The translations under genes were made by a program, and so were the position numbers. From assembly GCF_022458985.1 (NCBI RefSeq), contig NC_061779.1:21621001-21685000 (forward strand): 64,000 nt of DNA, in the 5' to 3' direction. Under the pieces are notes generated by a model that worked only from the letters and a program-made list of their open reading frames with translations, did not search any database and had not been told where the DNA came from. Shown one piece after another: positions 1-13,249 of the stretch. How positions within the stretch are numbered: the first letter of the stretch is position 1; every line of letters starts with the position of its first letter. The stretch comes from Mugil cephalus. Lineage: Eukaryota > Chordata > Actinopteri > Mugiliformes > Mugilidae.

Positions 1-284
1 TCAACTTCTACTTCCCCATTATTAAAATTTAAGAGAGTACAATGGTGAATTGAAATTACGCCCCCATGCTTAATGTGTATTCGCCAGCAACCCCCCCTCC
101 CCTCCCCACAACCTCCTCAAGGCCTAAAAAGAAGAAATGGAAACCTTTCAGAGAGAGATACTCCTCTGACAGGAAAGTCAGGCGGGTTTGTCTATTGTTC
201 AGAGGGAGGAATTCACCTCAAAGTGACGGCCTGTTCTAGTCACTCCGTGGCCTGACTCCACCTGCTGTGATCTGTTTTCTTCAG

Positions 285-3200
285 GAAACGCGTCTTAAAG
301 AAGGAATTGTCAGACTTCAGCCTCAGGAGGAACCTCTGCGCTCGGAGCTGCTCAGTGGAAAGTTCACCGTGTTGGTAAGAATGTCCTTTCAATCTCCTCC
401 ACATTTAGCATTTGCCCTTGAAGGGTCCAGCCTAATGACAGATTACACAGCAATTGCAGGCCAAAATTGTTAATATTCACCATTTTGCTTTTTTATAGCA
501 ATTGTACATGAAGATGAGGCTTAGTCTAACCATAAGTTAAAGAGTGACATGTTTCTTTATTTTGATGAATATACATAACTGTCCTGGTGTCATATACTCT
601 ATAAGCACCAGAGAACCAAATGTTGGATTTCTACCATTTACTCGTTTCTCAGCTTCTTCAGTGTTTTTAAATTACAGTTCCACAAGCACGTCAGACCATT
701 GTTTTTATTTTTTTCACTTTCCTGGCTTTTGTTGACAAGAACATTACTGCCTGCCTTATCCTCCAACATCAAATAATGTTCTTTATGGACCGTCTCAGCT
801 GTCGTCTATCTCTGCATCTCCGTTTATGTGTAGTTATTGTTCTGATGCTGCTGCGGCTGTGTTTTGCTTCCAGTCCAGTTCAGTCTTTTCTGATGGAGAC
901 TCCAGATAAACAGGCTTCAACACACAGCAGTTCTCAGGCTAGGACACAGGTTTCTAGACGCATTTCTTGGGACTGTCTTCTTGGATATTGCTCCCCATCT
1001 GGCTGTTGCTTTTTAGCTCAATTTGCATAGAAGAGCATGTTTGGGCTGGAACGTTTCAGCGCAGAGGTGTTATAACCTGGCATTAAGTGTCATGTTTTGG
1101 CGGGACTGATTCATGCTCCAAGTGGGTTTCCTGGGCCGGATAAATTTAGCCTTTTGTCAGCCACACTGCTAACGCGAAAGATGCCACCTTCCAGCTCAAA
1201 CACACACACGCACGCACACTTTCCTGTGTTTCCTTGTCCCTTCCTTCCCCATTGACGTGCCACAGTGGCATTGATGCTGCACATCCTCTTGTCTGACGTC
1301 TGAGTTCTCCAGCCTCGGCAGCGGGCTTCATATCCTGTCTGATGTATTTTTAGCCCTCATGCTACAGGCTACAGGCTTATTTACTCACAAAGGAGTGTTC
1401 CGCTCCATTTAAGCAAAGAGTCTGTAGTTACCTTTAACGCTGGTTAAGTTTCTGTTCTGTGTCTCTGGGACAAAAAAAAAAAAAAAAAAGAGTGTCATTA
1501 TTGACAACAATTGTACCTCCTGTTGAATTGCTGACGGGCCTTTCTGCGCTGGCAGTGTGCCAGCAGCCAGCACATGAACTTATGTGCCCCCCTGTGGTCA
1601 TTGTTCAGCCTTCAATTTGCAGAGCTCCCATTTGGGTGTTGCTGTAACACTTTAAACCAGTGAACGCCTTCAAGTACCACATGATCTGTTTTCTTGATAC
1701 AGTGTAATTTGTACAGCTGAGAAAATTGGAACTTGTTATTTGAGATGCACGGAATGGCAGACGAGGACAATGCATTTTTGTACAGGTTTTTGTAAATATG
1801 GGTTGAATGCTGAACCGGTTAACCTTGTGTATTTGCAGAGCGCACGAGACCCTTCGGGGGCCTCCATTGCCTTGTACACAGCGAAGCTTCATCACCCCAA
1901 CAAGACAGGCAACCACGTTGTGCTTCAGGCCCTCTTCTACCTCCTGGATCGGGCCGTGGAAAGGTGAACACCCTGGTTTTCAGTTTGAAATTGTTTGTGA
2001 ACTGTTATCGGAGAATCCCTTTTTGCATAGCATTTTTGCCATAAGTAGAACCCTAACCAAATTCATCAACCAGTTTATTTTTGTTCCCGGAGGGAATCTT
2101 ACAAATGCTACACCAAGTTTTTCCATATGTTCATAGTTTTAATTCAAATGCCATCCATCTGCTGCGTTGGAAAACATTGCGCTTGCTTGCATTGCTTGCA
2201 CAAGATGGTTGTTGCTTGACTTTTTTTTTTTTTTTTTTAAATCATGTTCAACATGTTTCTCTTTTTGTCGTAGCTTTGAGACCCAGAGAAATGGCTTGGT
2301 GTTCATCTATGACATGGCGGGCTCCAACTACACAAACTTTGAGCTGGACCTGAGCAAGAAGATCCTCAACTTGCTCAAGGTTGGTGTTACATTGCTGTGT
2401 TTTAAATGTAATGCGTGTGTGCCGTACCAGTACAGGTTTAGATGTAAATGAACTTTTTCCCTAAACACCACAATATACTGTACGTTGAAAGGAGGCCAGA
2501 TGAATTTTCTGCTAGTTTTGAAAATGATTCACTCCATTCCAGAGACAGTTTAATAATAATCTGCCGAGTCATGTCCTTTCTTCTGTGAAGGAGCAGGAGA
2601 AAGCCAAAGGGCGAAATAAATGTCTCATGGAAAGGCCTGGATAAGGATAATAATTATTGAATCTATACACCGTGGCTGTGCAAAACTTATTAATGCTTAT
2701 TTTGGCTTTTACCTACAGTTTCATCTCAGTGAATTATGCTTCAAGAACGTAGCGATGTGTCATCTGGATGCTTACGTAGCCACATCAGCAGCAGGGACAT
2801 GTATTTAGTGCTCATATTGATCTGAAAATTGACTAGAGCAGTGAAGTTGCCATCAGTCAAAATCGATTCCTAAATACAGAAATAACGTGCTATAAAACAG
2901 GGAAAGCGCAATTATGTATGTTTGTCTTAAGTTCAAGTTGTATTTTTTTTTAAGAATTTTATTTCAAATACAAATAATGTGCACAACATTTTGTAAATCA
3001 TGACTATAAAAACTGAGAATGTAATGGTTTACTATATGACGTGCTGTCCTCCACTAGGGGGCGTTCCCTGCCAGACTGAAGAAGGTGTTGATTGTCGGGG
3101 CCCCAGTTTGGTTTCGAGTGCCCTACAATCTGCTCAGCCTGCTTCTCAAGGAGAAACTCAGGGAGAGGGTAAACGTTCATTTTCTAATTCCTCTCATACC

Positions 3201-3520
3201 AGCTCCTCAGCTCCATGTTTTTAGCTTTCGTGGAATGACAAAGGGTAAATCGGTGGGTGATTCAGTGTCACCGACTGTGGCAAGTGATCATTCGATTAAG
3301 GGATTCTCTGTAACCACGTATCCATCCGGCTGCCTCAAACATGCCTGCGATGTTAATGCGTGAATCAATGGAATTGATTAGTCTCCCACATTACTGCAAT
3401 TGAAGAATTTCATTAGTATGGATTTCTTTAGAGACCACATCACCTGATGGCCACAGCTTTATTTCTGCAATAAAGAATACAATTATCAATGAATGCTCAC
3501 TTTTTGTCATATATATACAC

Positions 3521-3553
<33 letters not shown>

Positions 3554-6500
3554 TATACACACACATATATATACATATATATACATATATATATATATAC
3601 ATATATATATAGAGAGAGAGAGACTTCTGTAAGCTTATGCATTCCTTTTGTCTTCACTGTCTAATACTAGGTTCAGATGGTAAAAATGGCCGAGCTGCGC
3701 CAACACCTACCCAGAGACTGTCTCCCCCAGCACCTTGGAGGCCTTCTCCCTCTTGATGCATACAGCTGGAACCAGCAGCTGCTGGCAGGTCAGAATGGCA
3801 GAGTGGACCCCGTGGATGAGTTGGTGGGCATCCCCGTAGAAGATACCTCCATTCATGTCCCCGGACCCGAGTCCATGCGTCCACAGGAGCTGCTGACCCA
3901 CCTCGGCAGGCTACAACGCTCAGGCATCCATCTGGAGTACGAGGAGCTTCGTAAAGAAACACCACCCGGGACCTTCCACTGTGCGCAGTAAGTTTACAGC
4001 AGCAGACCCACACTCACTTATACAGATTAATCCAGTCCAATAGAACTTCTCTGCTGTAATGCCAGGTTTTATAAAGCCTGTTATTTTGTTACGTTGTATG
4101 CTCCTTTCATGGATGTGAATAGGAAGGGCAAATGTATATGTGTACTTATTATATAATCATTGATGTAAGTTTTTAATTGATAAAACTGAAGCGACAGAAT
4201 TAAAATAAAGTACTGAGAAGTTTTGGTCTCGCTGAAGTACATTGCATGCCTACAGTCAAGGTACCTATTAAGGTGTTAACCCTAGAAATCCATAGTTATT
4301 ACTTTTTTATGAGATACATGTTAATAAAAGCCATCCAGTTTAGCCTCAATGATGGACAGCGGTAGTCATGGGCAGTAACCTTTGTACTATTTTTAACGTA
4401 CCTACAGAGCAGTCTACAATCAGGACAAGAATCGCTATGGAGACGTGCTGTGCCTTGATCAAACAAGGGTCCGTTTGAAAGCCAGAAGGAATGAGGTAAA
4501 TGCTTAATATGCATACTGTAGGTGTCATTCTTATAAAAAGGAACAGACTTCCAGTTCATCCATGGTCACTCTCAGTTGCTAGTAAATGTGCCAAGCTTTT
4601 GGAATTGTGAAAAATGCCAGTTCTCTGGTGGTAACAAGCTAGCTGGTGTAACTAAAGTAATTTGATTCTGTTGTAATCTAATGCTCATCCGCCCCTGTAG
4701 ATAACAGAGTTGTACAATGTCTTTCAGGTCATAGCACACTTCTCTTTTTTTCACTCTTTTTCTACTGATATTATGTACCTTGCATTTTGCCAGTGTTTCT
4801 TCTGCCTTGTTGACGGAGCTTTGTTGTTCTTGCAGAGATCGGACTACATCAATGCAAGCTTCATGGACGGCTACAAACAAAAGAACGCATACATTGGTAC
4901 TCAAGGTATGACAAATATTACATATGTTAATATATATTTATTTAACACTTGCATAAATTACTGTATTGTATTAACATAGGTATAATGTAACATTTGAATT
5001 AAGTGTTAAGCCAATTTACTGAGTTTAGTTGATCACACCTTCCTTATATTTAAAGTATTTCAATTCACACAGTGCTGTGCACCTATTTGTGGTCAAAAGC
5101 AACACTTTTTTAAATTTTCTGCCTATTTGTAGCCTAAACTGACCTTAAGATTCAAATTCCCTGACCTTAAATGTAAATGCCTTTACATCAAATGTACCAC
5201 AAAATTGATGACAGTAATGGGCCAAGCACTGGACCTTGTGGTACACCAGTATTAATTTAAGCACATTCAGAAATGATCATGTCTGGAACATGACTTGCTT
5301 TGTTCCACAGAACATGACAGTCATATTACATGAACTTTAGTTTCCTTTGATGATTGTCACATTGGAATTAAGTTTTATTAAATAGTTGGATAGAAACATT
5401 AACTGCTGTAAAAGGGCCTGAAGCCCGAGTGATGCAGTTCATACAGACTGAACTCAATACACAATTACTGCTGTGAATTGTATCCTGGACTCGACAGGCA
5501 AAGGTTATACACTTACAATATAGTTACAATCGTTAAGGACATCAATATTCAGCTTGGTTTTTAAGCAGATGTTTAATGAGTTCTTCAAGTCAATTTGGCC
5601 AGTTAGTACTAATTTACATCCAAGGAAACAGAACAGAATCAGTTAGTGGAGTCAAAGATATTGCAAGTGCACATGAGAGAGCGACCAGAAACAACCTATG
5701 CTGTCAGATAATAATTTTTATGTAAGTGGTTTGTGTAGCTCATTAGGCAGTTACTGCATGCAATCAAATGGATCTGCCTCATTAAACCAATGTTCTGTGT
5801 AGGACCACTGGAAAGGACCTATGGTGATTTCTGGAGAATGGTCTGGGAACAGAACGTCCTCGTTATCGTCATGACAACCAGGTAACATGAGTCGATGAGA
5901 GACGGTTTCTCCTTTTCGGAGTTGGTTCGAATTCATTTTAACAAGTACCCCCTGTCCCTGTGCTGCAGGACAGATGAGGGCAGTCGGAGGAAGTGTGGAC
6001 AGTACTGGCCTCTGGAGGAAGGCGGACAGGAAGTCTACGGCCATATGGCAGTAGTGAACCAAAGGGTGGACCACCACACCCACTACAACCACACCACTCT
6101 TGAACTGCACAACACTGAGGTACAGCCAAGCATTTCAATGGACGTTTTGGTCAATAAATGTTGTGACATCCATTTTTTCCGTTTATCCCTTTGTCAGGCA
6201 TAGTGAGGAAGTTTTAGATGCCTGTCTGTGTATAGATTAAACAAATAGGATATATTGTACAGAGTAAGTGCTGATGGAAGAGACTTTCCCTTCCCTCCTA
6301 TTTATTTATTTTTTTAAGCTACTCCTCCGATGACAGGGTATTGATCTCCCCATCTAGCCGTGTAAGAATGTTGTCAATGAACTAAGAACATTTAGAGGTT
6401 CTCAGAGTTCCCACCAGAGGATCCCAATGACTGAGTAACGCAACGCAAATTCGGTGTAAACAGGCTTTAGTAGAACAAAATCCAAAAGAGGACATGCCTG

Positions 6501-7456
6501 GGAAAAGAGGACGTCTGGTCCCCCTGGCAAAGCTGTAAATTCAATCATTGTTTTTCCAGTGTAGCACTCATGCCTGTCATTTGCCTTATATTTCGGTATA
6601 GTACGGTCTTCTACATCACTGCCACCTACTGGGCTGGAGGGGAACAGGTTGATTTTATAGTGTGAACAAAAATGATAATAAAAATAGGGGTTGCTTTTCT
6701 TATTAAGAAACTAAAATAAAATATCAAGCTATTCCTTTAATGGCTCATTTTAGCCATATTTCAAATGAAAACATTTATTTTTGCCAACATGTAACTGTGT
6801 AAATCTTTTATTTATATATTAGACTTGTGAACAGAGACAAGTGAGTCATTTCCAGTACCTCAGCTGGCCCGACTACGGTGTTCCCACCTCAGCAGTGACT
6901 CTCATTGACTTTCTGGGAGCTGTGAAGAGACAACAGAGAAAAATGGTGAAGGCTTTGGGACTTCAGTGGACAGGCCACCCACTGGGACCGCCAATGGTGG
7001 TTCACTGCAGTGCAGGGATTGGGAGAACAGGTGAGACCTGGATTCACATTTGTCCAAAAGCCTCCTCTTCAAGAATGATTTCATTGTTGTCTTCAGCAGA
7101 TGGTTTTCAAAATATTCTTTTGTAAGACACATGTACAATATCACCACAATTTCAAAGTCTGAAGATTATGGTTAACCGAACAGAGGACAATAAAGCTTTT
7201 GGCAAACATTCATAGATGGATCCCCTTTTACAAAGAGTTCTGCTAACCAGCTTTGTTCCTGACAGGAACCTTCTGTGCCCTGGACATCTGCCTGTCCCAG
7301 CTACAGGACGTAGGCTCACTTAATGTGTGTCAGACGGTGCGCCGCATGAGAACACAGAGGGCCTTCAGCATTCAAACCCCGGATCAGTACTACTTCTGCT
7401 ACAATGCCATTTTGGAGTACGCCCAAAGACAGGGCCTGCTCCCAGCCAATCAGTGA
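285..7456 (+). CDS. ptpn9: ptpn9 (MEG2) tyrosine phosphatase, 3' 11 exons (5' partial)
   Basis: Spliced exons: 285-374, 1839-1963, 2274-2379, 3058-3168, 3671-3987, 4408-4495, 4836-4905, 5803-5881, 5969-6119, 6823-7030 and 7266-7456 (TGA). All have AG/GT borders and join in frame to 511 residues plus stop. The N-terminal part (about 69 residues in the human protein) lies left of the window. Fragment residues about 1-170 form the CRAL-TRIO/SEC14-like lipid-binding domain (motifs [32 protein letters not shown]). The PTP domain spans about 245-500, with the pTyr-loop KNRYGD, WPD loop (W394-D396), P-loop [10 protein letters not shown] (Cys441 nucleophile, Arg447) and Q-loop QTPDQYY. The family is a non-receptor phosphatase on secretory vesicles, regulated by phosphoinositides and phosphatidylserine, and dephosphorylates targets such as NSF and insulin/EGF receptors. 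All catalytic motifs are intact. The linker between the domains diverges from mammals. The donor after 2379 (GTTGGT) is weak. Lies in tandem upstream of sin3a, as in human. Confidence 0.96.
3509..3623. repeat. (TA)n/(CA)n compound microsatellite in ptpn9 intron
   Basis: About 115 bp of alternating TA and CA dinucleotides ending in an AG run. It lies between ptpn9 exons ending 3168 and starting 3671, roughly 50 bp before the acceptor of the next exon. The apparent minus-strand ORF over it (Ile/Tyr repeats) is an artefact. Confidence 0.95.
4906..5802 (+). other. ptpn9 intron, no further feature seen
   Basis: AT-rich intronic sequence between the exons ending 4905 and starting 5803. I see no repeat I can name with confidence and no coding potential. 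A short stretch at 5220-5255 resembles wording common in fish LINE remnants, but it is too short to call. Confidence 0.6.
6120..6822 (+). other. ptpn9 intron, no further feature seen
   Basis: AT-rich intron between the exons ending 6119 and starting 6823. It holds short T-runs only and nothing else I can support. Confidence 0.6.
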
Positions 7457-9605
7457 GCTTCTTCCTTGACTTCCCAACCTGTCCATAAGCCCTGTGATTT
7501 CTGCAGTCAGTCTGTTGACCCCAAGCCATGGTGTGTGACCAATTAGTCCAAGAAAGTAACAGAACTCACAAAATGCTGTCTTTTGAAACCAAGCCACTCT
7601 TTATTTGCAGACCAAGGCAAGATGGTGACAAAAAAAAAAGGCTTGAGTGTTGACATGATGTTTTAATGTGATAACATTCTGGCTGCCAACAATGTGGCAT
7701 TTTGTTTTTGCTGAACATATCCGAAAATTATGTGTGAGAGTGAACGACCTGCTCTAGTGTTGTGCGGTTTTGTCGTACGTGGTCAGGCACATTGGGTGAA
7801 GTGAAGTAATGTTGGTTAACCTTTTATTTATTTATTTTGTCACTGATGGTTTAGGGACCTCAAAGGAGTAATTCACCCTGAAATAAGATTGTCTGATGCT
7901 ATTATAACATTTTAACTAATTAACATGGCCACCAAAAAAAACCTCTTACATTTCCCTTAACTGCTGCTGTGTTGTGTCTACAACAGCTTGGCTCAACTGC
8001 TTACTGTACAAGACTAAAAAATGGAGCTGTGGTGGAAAACTTGCTCTATTAAATGGGCTTTGATGGACACTGTGATTAATTCAGTTTCAGTTTTGGGTGA
8101 AATATTCCTTTAAAGACGTACCGTGCATAGGAAGCCTGATCTGTCATGCAACAATAAGAGAGTAGTATTTGAGCCCCCGGGTCCAGTCAACGCTGCCTTC
8201 ACTGCAGTGCATTTTTAGCTCACGGCTAATAGTCACATAGATGGTACGAGCTAGCTCTGCATAGTCTCAAGAGTGTCGGACTGAACACAAGGAGGTGAAA
8301 CTACAGTTGCCAAAAACCAACTTAGCCAAGAAGCTGTTGTATTCCTTTGAGCATGCACGATACATTCTCGTCTGCCTCAGTTAATATCCCTAAACAGTAG
8401 TATACAGGGTGAAGCACATCCAGAATAATCAGCCTGGCAACTCCCACATGTTTTATTTTATTTTATTTTATTTTTACTGTGATTGCTCATTAAGTAGTTT
8501 TTTTTTTCCTTTTTTCATTCTTGTTTTCTCAAATGCTAAAATCCAGGAAGTTGCATATCACCTAAACGTTGAGTCCATGGCCGTGTTTGCTCACCGCGAG
8601 CTGTGCCATTACACTTTAGTGAATGTGGGAATATATTGCTTATAAACTCCCCACACACCTCGACACGCACACGTGTTTAGAGCAGACCACGCCGCAGTGC
8701 CGACGCCACTGAAGCGTGCATCTGTGCAAGTGATCAGTTAAGACCTCATGAGTAGTGCAATACCTTTCCCCCCACCCCCCCTTCTTTCTTTTTTCTTTTT
8801 TTTACACAAATCATGTCTTAGCACTTTTAATGAACTATTCCCAATGTGCTCTGAGATCAGTCATTGTGGCGATAGGATGGGAGGACAAGTACAACTTAAT
8901 AGTAATTCTGTAGCTCTACATGTGATGCTGGGATGACTTGATTGTTAATATAAATTTAGCGACGCATAAATATAAAACATTTAGTGACATTTACTGTAAA
9001 CACCTGCATAGAGCTTTATTGAGACAAGTCAAGAGGGTTTTTAGGGAGAAATCGGAGATCGTCGTCAGAGTAGTCGATTTAACAAGCACAAATCTGTGCC
9101 TACACCCTATAAAGTCCTCCTTTGACACTTGACAGAAATGTAAGTATATTTTCATTATTATTGTGTTATTTTAAGTTCTACAGACTGTGGTTGTAATCAG
9201 TGCTTTCATCTGGTCCCAGTATCTTGCCATTATTATAGAGTACATGTACAAAGACCGTCTTCGTGTGTCATATGTTGCATTATGTTGTCGCCGAGTGGAA
9301 AAAGAAAATGTTTTCTTTACTACAGAATTCATATTGAATTTGCTCGTAGTGAAGCATTTTTTTTTTTAAGTCTGCCATCCTCATGTAACTCTGATTTTAG
9401 AATTATTTTTCCTTTCAATGATGGACACAAGATGTGCTCTATTTTATTTTTCTATTATATTCAACGACTGTTTTCATACGATTACCCAGATTATACAGTT
9501 ATCTACATTAATTTTATATTTGTTCTGTTATAACCTATTACTTTATCATTCATAAGTCTATTGATTCAAGCTATACTGTATTAAATACAAACTACGTCAA
9601 TGTGT
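7457..9605 (+). other. ptpn9: Probable ptpn9 3' UTR
   Basis: Follows the ptpn9 stop codon directly. It contains a strong AU-rich element at 7822-7838 (overlapping ATTTA pentamers including the nonamer TTATTTATT), a (TTTTA)n run at 8451-8476, and poly-pyrimidine tracts near 8500 and 8765. The extent is inferred from the poly(A) signal candidate at 9580. The UTR length of about 2.1 kb would fit a gene with a long vertebrate 3' UTR, but an earlier end cannot be excluded. Confidence 0.55.
9580..9585 (+). terminator. Candidate ptpn9 polyadenylation signal (ATTAAA)
   Basis: ATTAAA, the common variant of the hexamer, is followed 20-70 bases later by TTTCTTTGTGTG and a (TG)n run. That is the arrangement expected of a cleavage site with a GU-rich downstream element. 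No AATAAA was seen between the stop codon and here. Confidence 0.5.
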
Positions 9606-10354
9606 ACGCGAAAGTTGTTTCTTTGTGTGTAACTAATTTATGTGTGTGTGTGTTCATGGTTGTATGTTGGAGCACATTTAACATTTCTATTGAGATTCAC
9701 TAGAGTTGTTAAGACCAAGTGGTTAACTTAAGAATCAAAAATATAAAAACAAATGATAAAGTAGTTAAGTTCAGTCTAATGCCACTAAAATGTGTGAACA
9801 TAGTTTTCTGCATCACTAAATCACTTTACGACACTGATCAGTACTTTTAAGTTGGCAATAAGTCAGTTGACTGAAGACATCTTTGGTATGTCAAACCCAC
9901 GCAGGAAATCAAACTATGTGACCTGAATTTGCAGTTCTCCCTCAGCTCAGCATAGCATCTTTCACAGTTTTTTTTTTGTTTTTATGGTCTTCGGGTTAAT
10001 TTATTTCAATTAATTTTCCATATTTGCCATTGCAGAAAGCAGCTATTTTCTGCAGTAAATATTTATCCCTGTGTAGTAGATGGAAAGAATCCCTCAACCA
10101 GGGATATTTCCCTCTGTAGTTGGTAGAGAGCAAAATTGGTGATTAATGGATGTGTGTATCAACACGGCGTTCAGTAAAGGCTTTACAGGTTGTGTAAATG
10201 GTCGACTGCTTGGTCACGCATTCAGAAATATGAAGCGGGTGCGTTATGGCTAAAAACCTTATCGCACATCTTCCGAAGTTCAAGGACCCGGAACATCATG
10301 GTCACAACTTTTTGACCTGGCATAAATGTGGATGTTACTTACACATGTACCACA
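9606..10354. other. Intergenic, no feature recognised
   Basis: Unremarkable AT-rich sequence between the presumed ptpn9 3' end and a transposon remnant. No ORF or structured repeat is supported. Confidence 0.6.
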
Positions 10355-10710
10355 CACCTAGACCAGACCAGACACCCCCACCTCAAAGCAGTGACACTCA
10401 TTGATGGCAGCAGCCATCCCCAGCAGGATGCAGCCTGACACAGACACATGCACAAAACACTTTAAAAATAACTCACAAAACATGAAAAACAGCACAATGT
10501 GTTGGCCTGGCCTCCAAACTCACTAGATCCCCACTCTCCCCTCAACCCATTGGACCTAAAGGCCCCCAGTAACAATATTCTGTTACCAGACACCACAGGA
10601 CACCCTCAGAAGGACTGTGTCTATTCTGTGATAAGTCACAACTGTTCTGAAAGCACAAGGGAGACCTACACAATATTAGGATAATGTTATGCCCGATCAG
10701 TGTGTAAGAG
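10355..10710 (+). mobile_element. Decayed Tc1-like DNA transposon 3' fragment
   Basis: The frame from 10499 reads LAWPPNSLD and continues with LLPDTTGHPQ. These resemble the 'WPPNSPDLNP' region around the last catalytic acidic residue of Tc1-like transposases and the conserved C-terminus of this fish family, but with many substitutions and a lost catalytic motif. The fragment ends with an ATAATGTTATGCCCGATCAG-like tail typical of the family. A second copy of the same subfamily lies at 62905-63205, with long matched stretches (for example AACAGCACAA, then TGTTG.CCTGGCCTCCA). Non-functional. The family assignment comes from memory of the motif. Confidence 0.6.
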
Positions 10711-12867
10711 TATTTATTAGTCTTGGCTAAATATCCAGTATTGATTTGACTTTGAGAGCTATCTAATCATCCTGCAGAGACCCAAACTAAACCGAATCCA
10801 CTTCTCAAGACAAGACAAGGTAATGATTACCTGTCACTGCAGCTGACAGCTAAAGGTCTACTTAGCTCTTAAAATACAGTGGCAGCGGTTGAACGTCTGA
10901 ACTGCTGCAGACGTGCAAAAAATAGCGAATTTAGCGAGGCCGTGGGTGTGTACTCCCACATCACCACGCTGAAACACTGCAGCCGTGGAGCATGCTGGGA
11001 GCTGAATTCAGCAGCATGTGGGTATTTCTTTCTCAACAATGCTTATTTTTGGGGTGTGGTATGGTGTACTCTGGGTGAATTATTGCTCTCTATATACGGC
11101 AGCTGAAAAGCTGACTGAGAGCAAGTTTCAGTGTATCCTTTCCAGCTCACAGCTGAGGTGGAAGTAGCCGGTTATCAGACAGTGTCCCGTTTGTCTCCGC
11201 ACAGCACACCTTGAGAAGCATGCTTATGAGTCAGGTTACACTATTACACGTGTCACTGCATCATTTCCTCTAAATCCTACACCTGATGATGTGTTCACAG
11301 GTCGCGCAATAACAAGGGAATCCAAGAACGTTAATCATCCTCTGGGCCACGTGAATTAAAGACGGTGAAATCAGGAAAACAAACTCTGAAACAAGACTTA
11401 TAGCTGACGGAAGTCAAAGAGAGTGGAGTAAACCTGAAAATGTTCAGTCAGCCAACATTTATGATCTCGGATAAAGATGACTGCTAGAATTTTCCGCTTT
11501 ATGGGATCTGAACAAATGGCACACTATGGATCCGCGGAGAGATTTTTGAGGGCCGGGGGTAAGTGTTCTGACTAAAGTATGCACTCTAATGTGTCAGCGT
11601 TCAAAAGGGAAATCACAGAGTCAGCTTCCCATACAGTCATGGGCCTGGATTTACTGGATTTAACACTGTTGGTGCAGCAGTCTCATTTGAGTGTGTATAC
11701 TTTTCACCATTTAAATAAATTTAAATGACATTCAGTGAGAAAACAAAATGAGAAAAATACACTTTTCCTTATTTCGGCACCATGTTATCTTTGAACAGAC
11801 TTCTGGAATAAGAGATTTAAGAGCAATTTTCACTTCGTTGTTTTGTAAATGATCTAATTCTGTATTATTATTGAAATAAATGTATCATATATATATTATT
11901 TTGATGTACAGTAGAGTAGAAGTTCCAAGCTAAAAAAAAGCCCCTTTATGTAACAAAAATAATTTTAAAAGAAACATTTTAAAAACTTCCATCATTTGTT
12001 CATTAATTAACTGTAAACCACTGGGAACTTTTAACGGACCACGGGTTTCCATTAGCTCTACCAGGAAGAAAAACAAAACCTTTTATTAGATTAATGCTAC
12101 AAGATGCACGTCATTTGCACGTCATGCAAGTCATTTGTACCTTTTAGGAGACAAAAGTAAAACATATATTAAAAGTAGTAATGCAACACATTGACATTTA
12201 TTAAACTTAATAGACACTGCCGAGATGTAAAGCACAAAAAGGCCCAAAAACTATCATTTTTATTCCAAAACATTTTTCCAGTGGGTCCCGGAAGGACATT
12301 ATAGTAAATGCAAGAGAATTATTGGAGAGAAAATGACTTGATGGGACAAATTTAGTCAATATAAGACAGAATCTTGTGAGCTGAGCCAGTTCAGACGTTT
12401 GGCAAACAAGAGTGGACCTTTGATCAAGTAACAGCATTAATGAGACAGCTTTGCAAGGTTAAGTAGATCAGCAAAGGTATAATTAAAAGTTTGAGCTGAA
12501 ACTGATGATCTATCAACAGAATAATTTACCATAATTTTAGTAATATTTTCAAGATAATGCCCCAAAACGTGTGAGTTCAAACTTCACAAGGAACCTTTCA
12601 CTACTTTCTGCCATTTCATCAGTTTACTGGTTAGGTAAAAATAAAAAAAAAATAAATAAAAAAAATACATAAAAAATCATCACCTGCAGCATTATTTATA
12701 CTCTCAAACGTAACAACATGTAAAACAGATCATTTTGGGGTTGAAACCTATACCGACCAACTCAACCATCATGTTACACTGATACGGTTTTATGTTTATC
12801 TGTATAAACAGATGTTTATGAGCACATGTATACCCACTAAGATATTCAACAATGAAGACTCTGAATG
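10711..12867. other. Intergenic, no feature recognised
   Basis: Mostly AT-rich sequence. There are A-rich low-complexity runs around 11930-11970 and 12635-12670. No coding potential or named repeat can be supported. Confidence 0.55.
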
Positions 12868-13035
12868 CTGTGGTGCCATTTATCACCTCTCAAGGTTTTT
12901 CCCTGTTGAAAGGAAGTTTTTCTTTTCCTTGCCACGTGACCTCTGGTGGTTTCAGGCTGTGGGTTCTGTAAAGCAGCTTGATACAATTTACAGTTATTGC
13001 TGCTGTATAAACAAAGATGGATTGAAATGATTCTG
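12868..13035 (+). repeat. Degenerate teleost interspersed repeat 3' part
   Basis: The order of words (TCTCAAGGTTTTTCCCT, GGAAGTTTTTC, TTTCCTTGCCAC, then AAAGCAGCTTGATACAATTT and TGCTGTATAAA) follows a very common fish interspersed repeat that ends in a 'GCGCTATATAAATAAA'-like tail. The copy is heavily mutated. Its class (LINE tail or non-autonomous DNA element) cannot be fixed by eye. Confidence 0.45.
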
Positions 13036-13049
13036 TTGAAGACGTCACT

Positions 13050-13080
13050 GTATTATTATTGTTATTATTATTATTATTAC
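13050..13080. repeat. (TTA)n microsatellite
   Basis: Short tandem TTA/TTG units, about 30 bp, between the degenerate repeat and the CpG-rich block. Confidence 0.85.
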
Positions 13081-13249
13081 TGATGGTTTACTAGTGCTAT
13101 TACTTCCAGGTAGTTTTACAACAATGCTGCATATATTGCTGTCTGATCATATACTCTGTAAGGTGTCTTATAAATTACAGTACAACTACACACTTTGAAC
13201 CCTGAACAGGGTTAAAAGTTATCAGGCTTGCTTACTTTCCTCTGTGACT

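Noticed and set aside
3391-3657. Minus-strand ORF with long Ile/Tyr repeats
   Set aside because: It is a translation of the (TA)n/(CA)n microsatellite.
5222-5255. Possible LINE-derived word in a ptpn9 intron (CAAGCACTGGACCTTGTGGT)
   Set aside because: Too short and isolated to support an element call.
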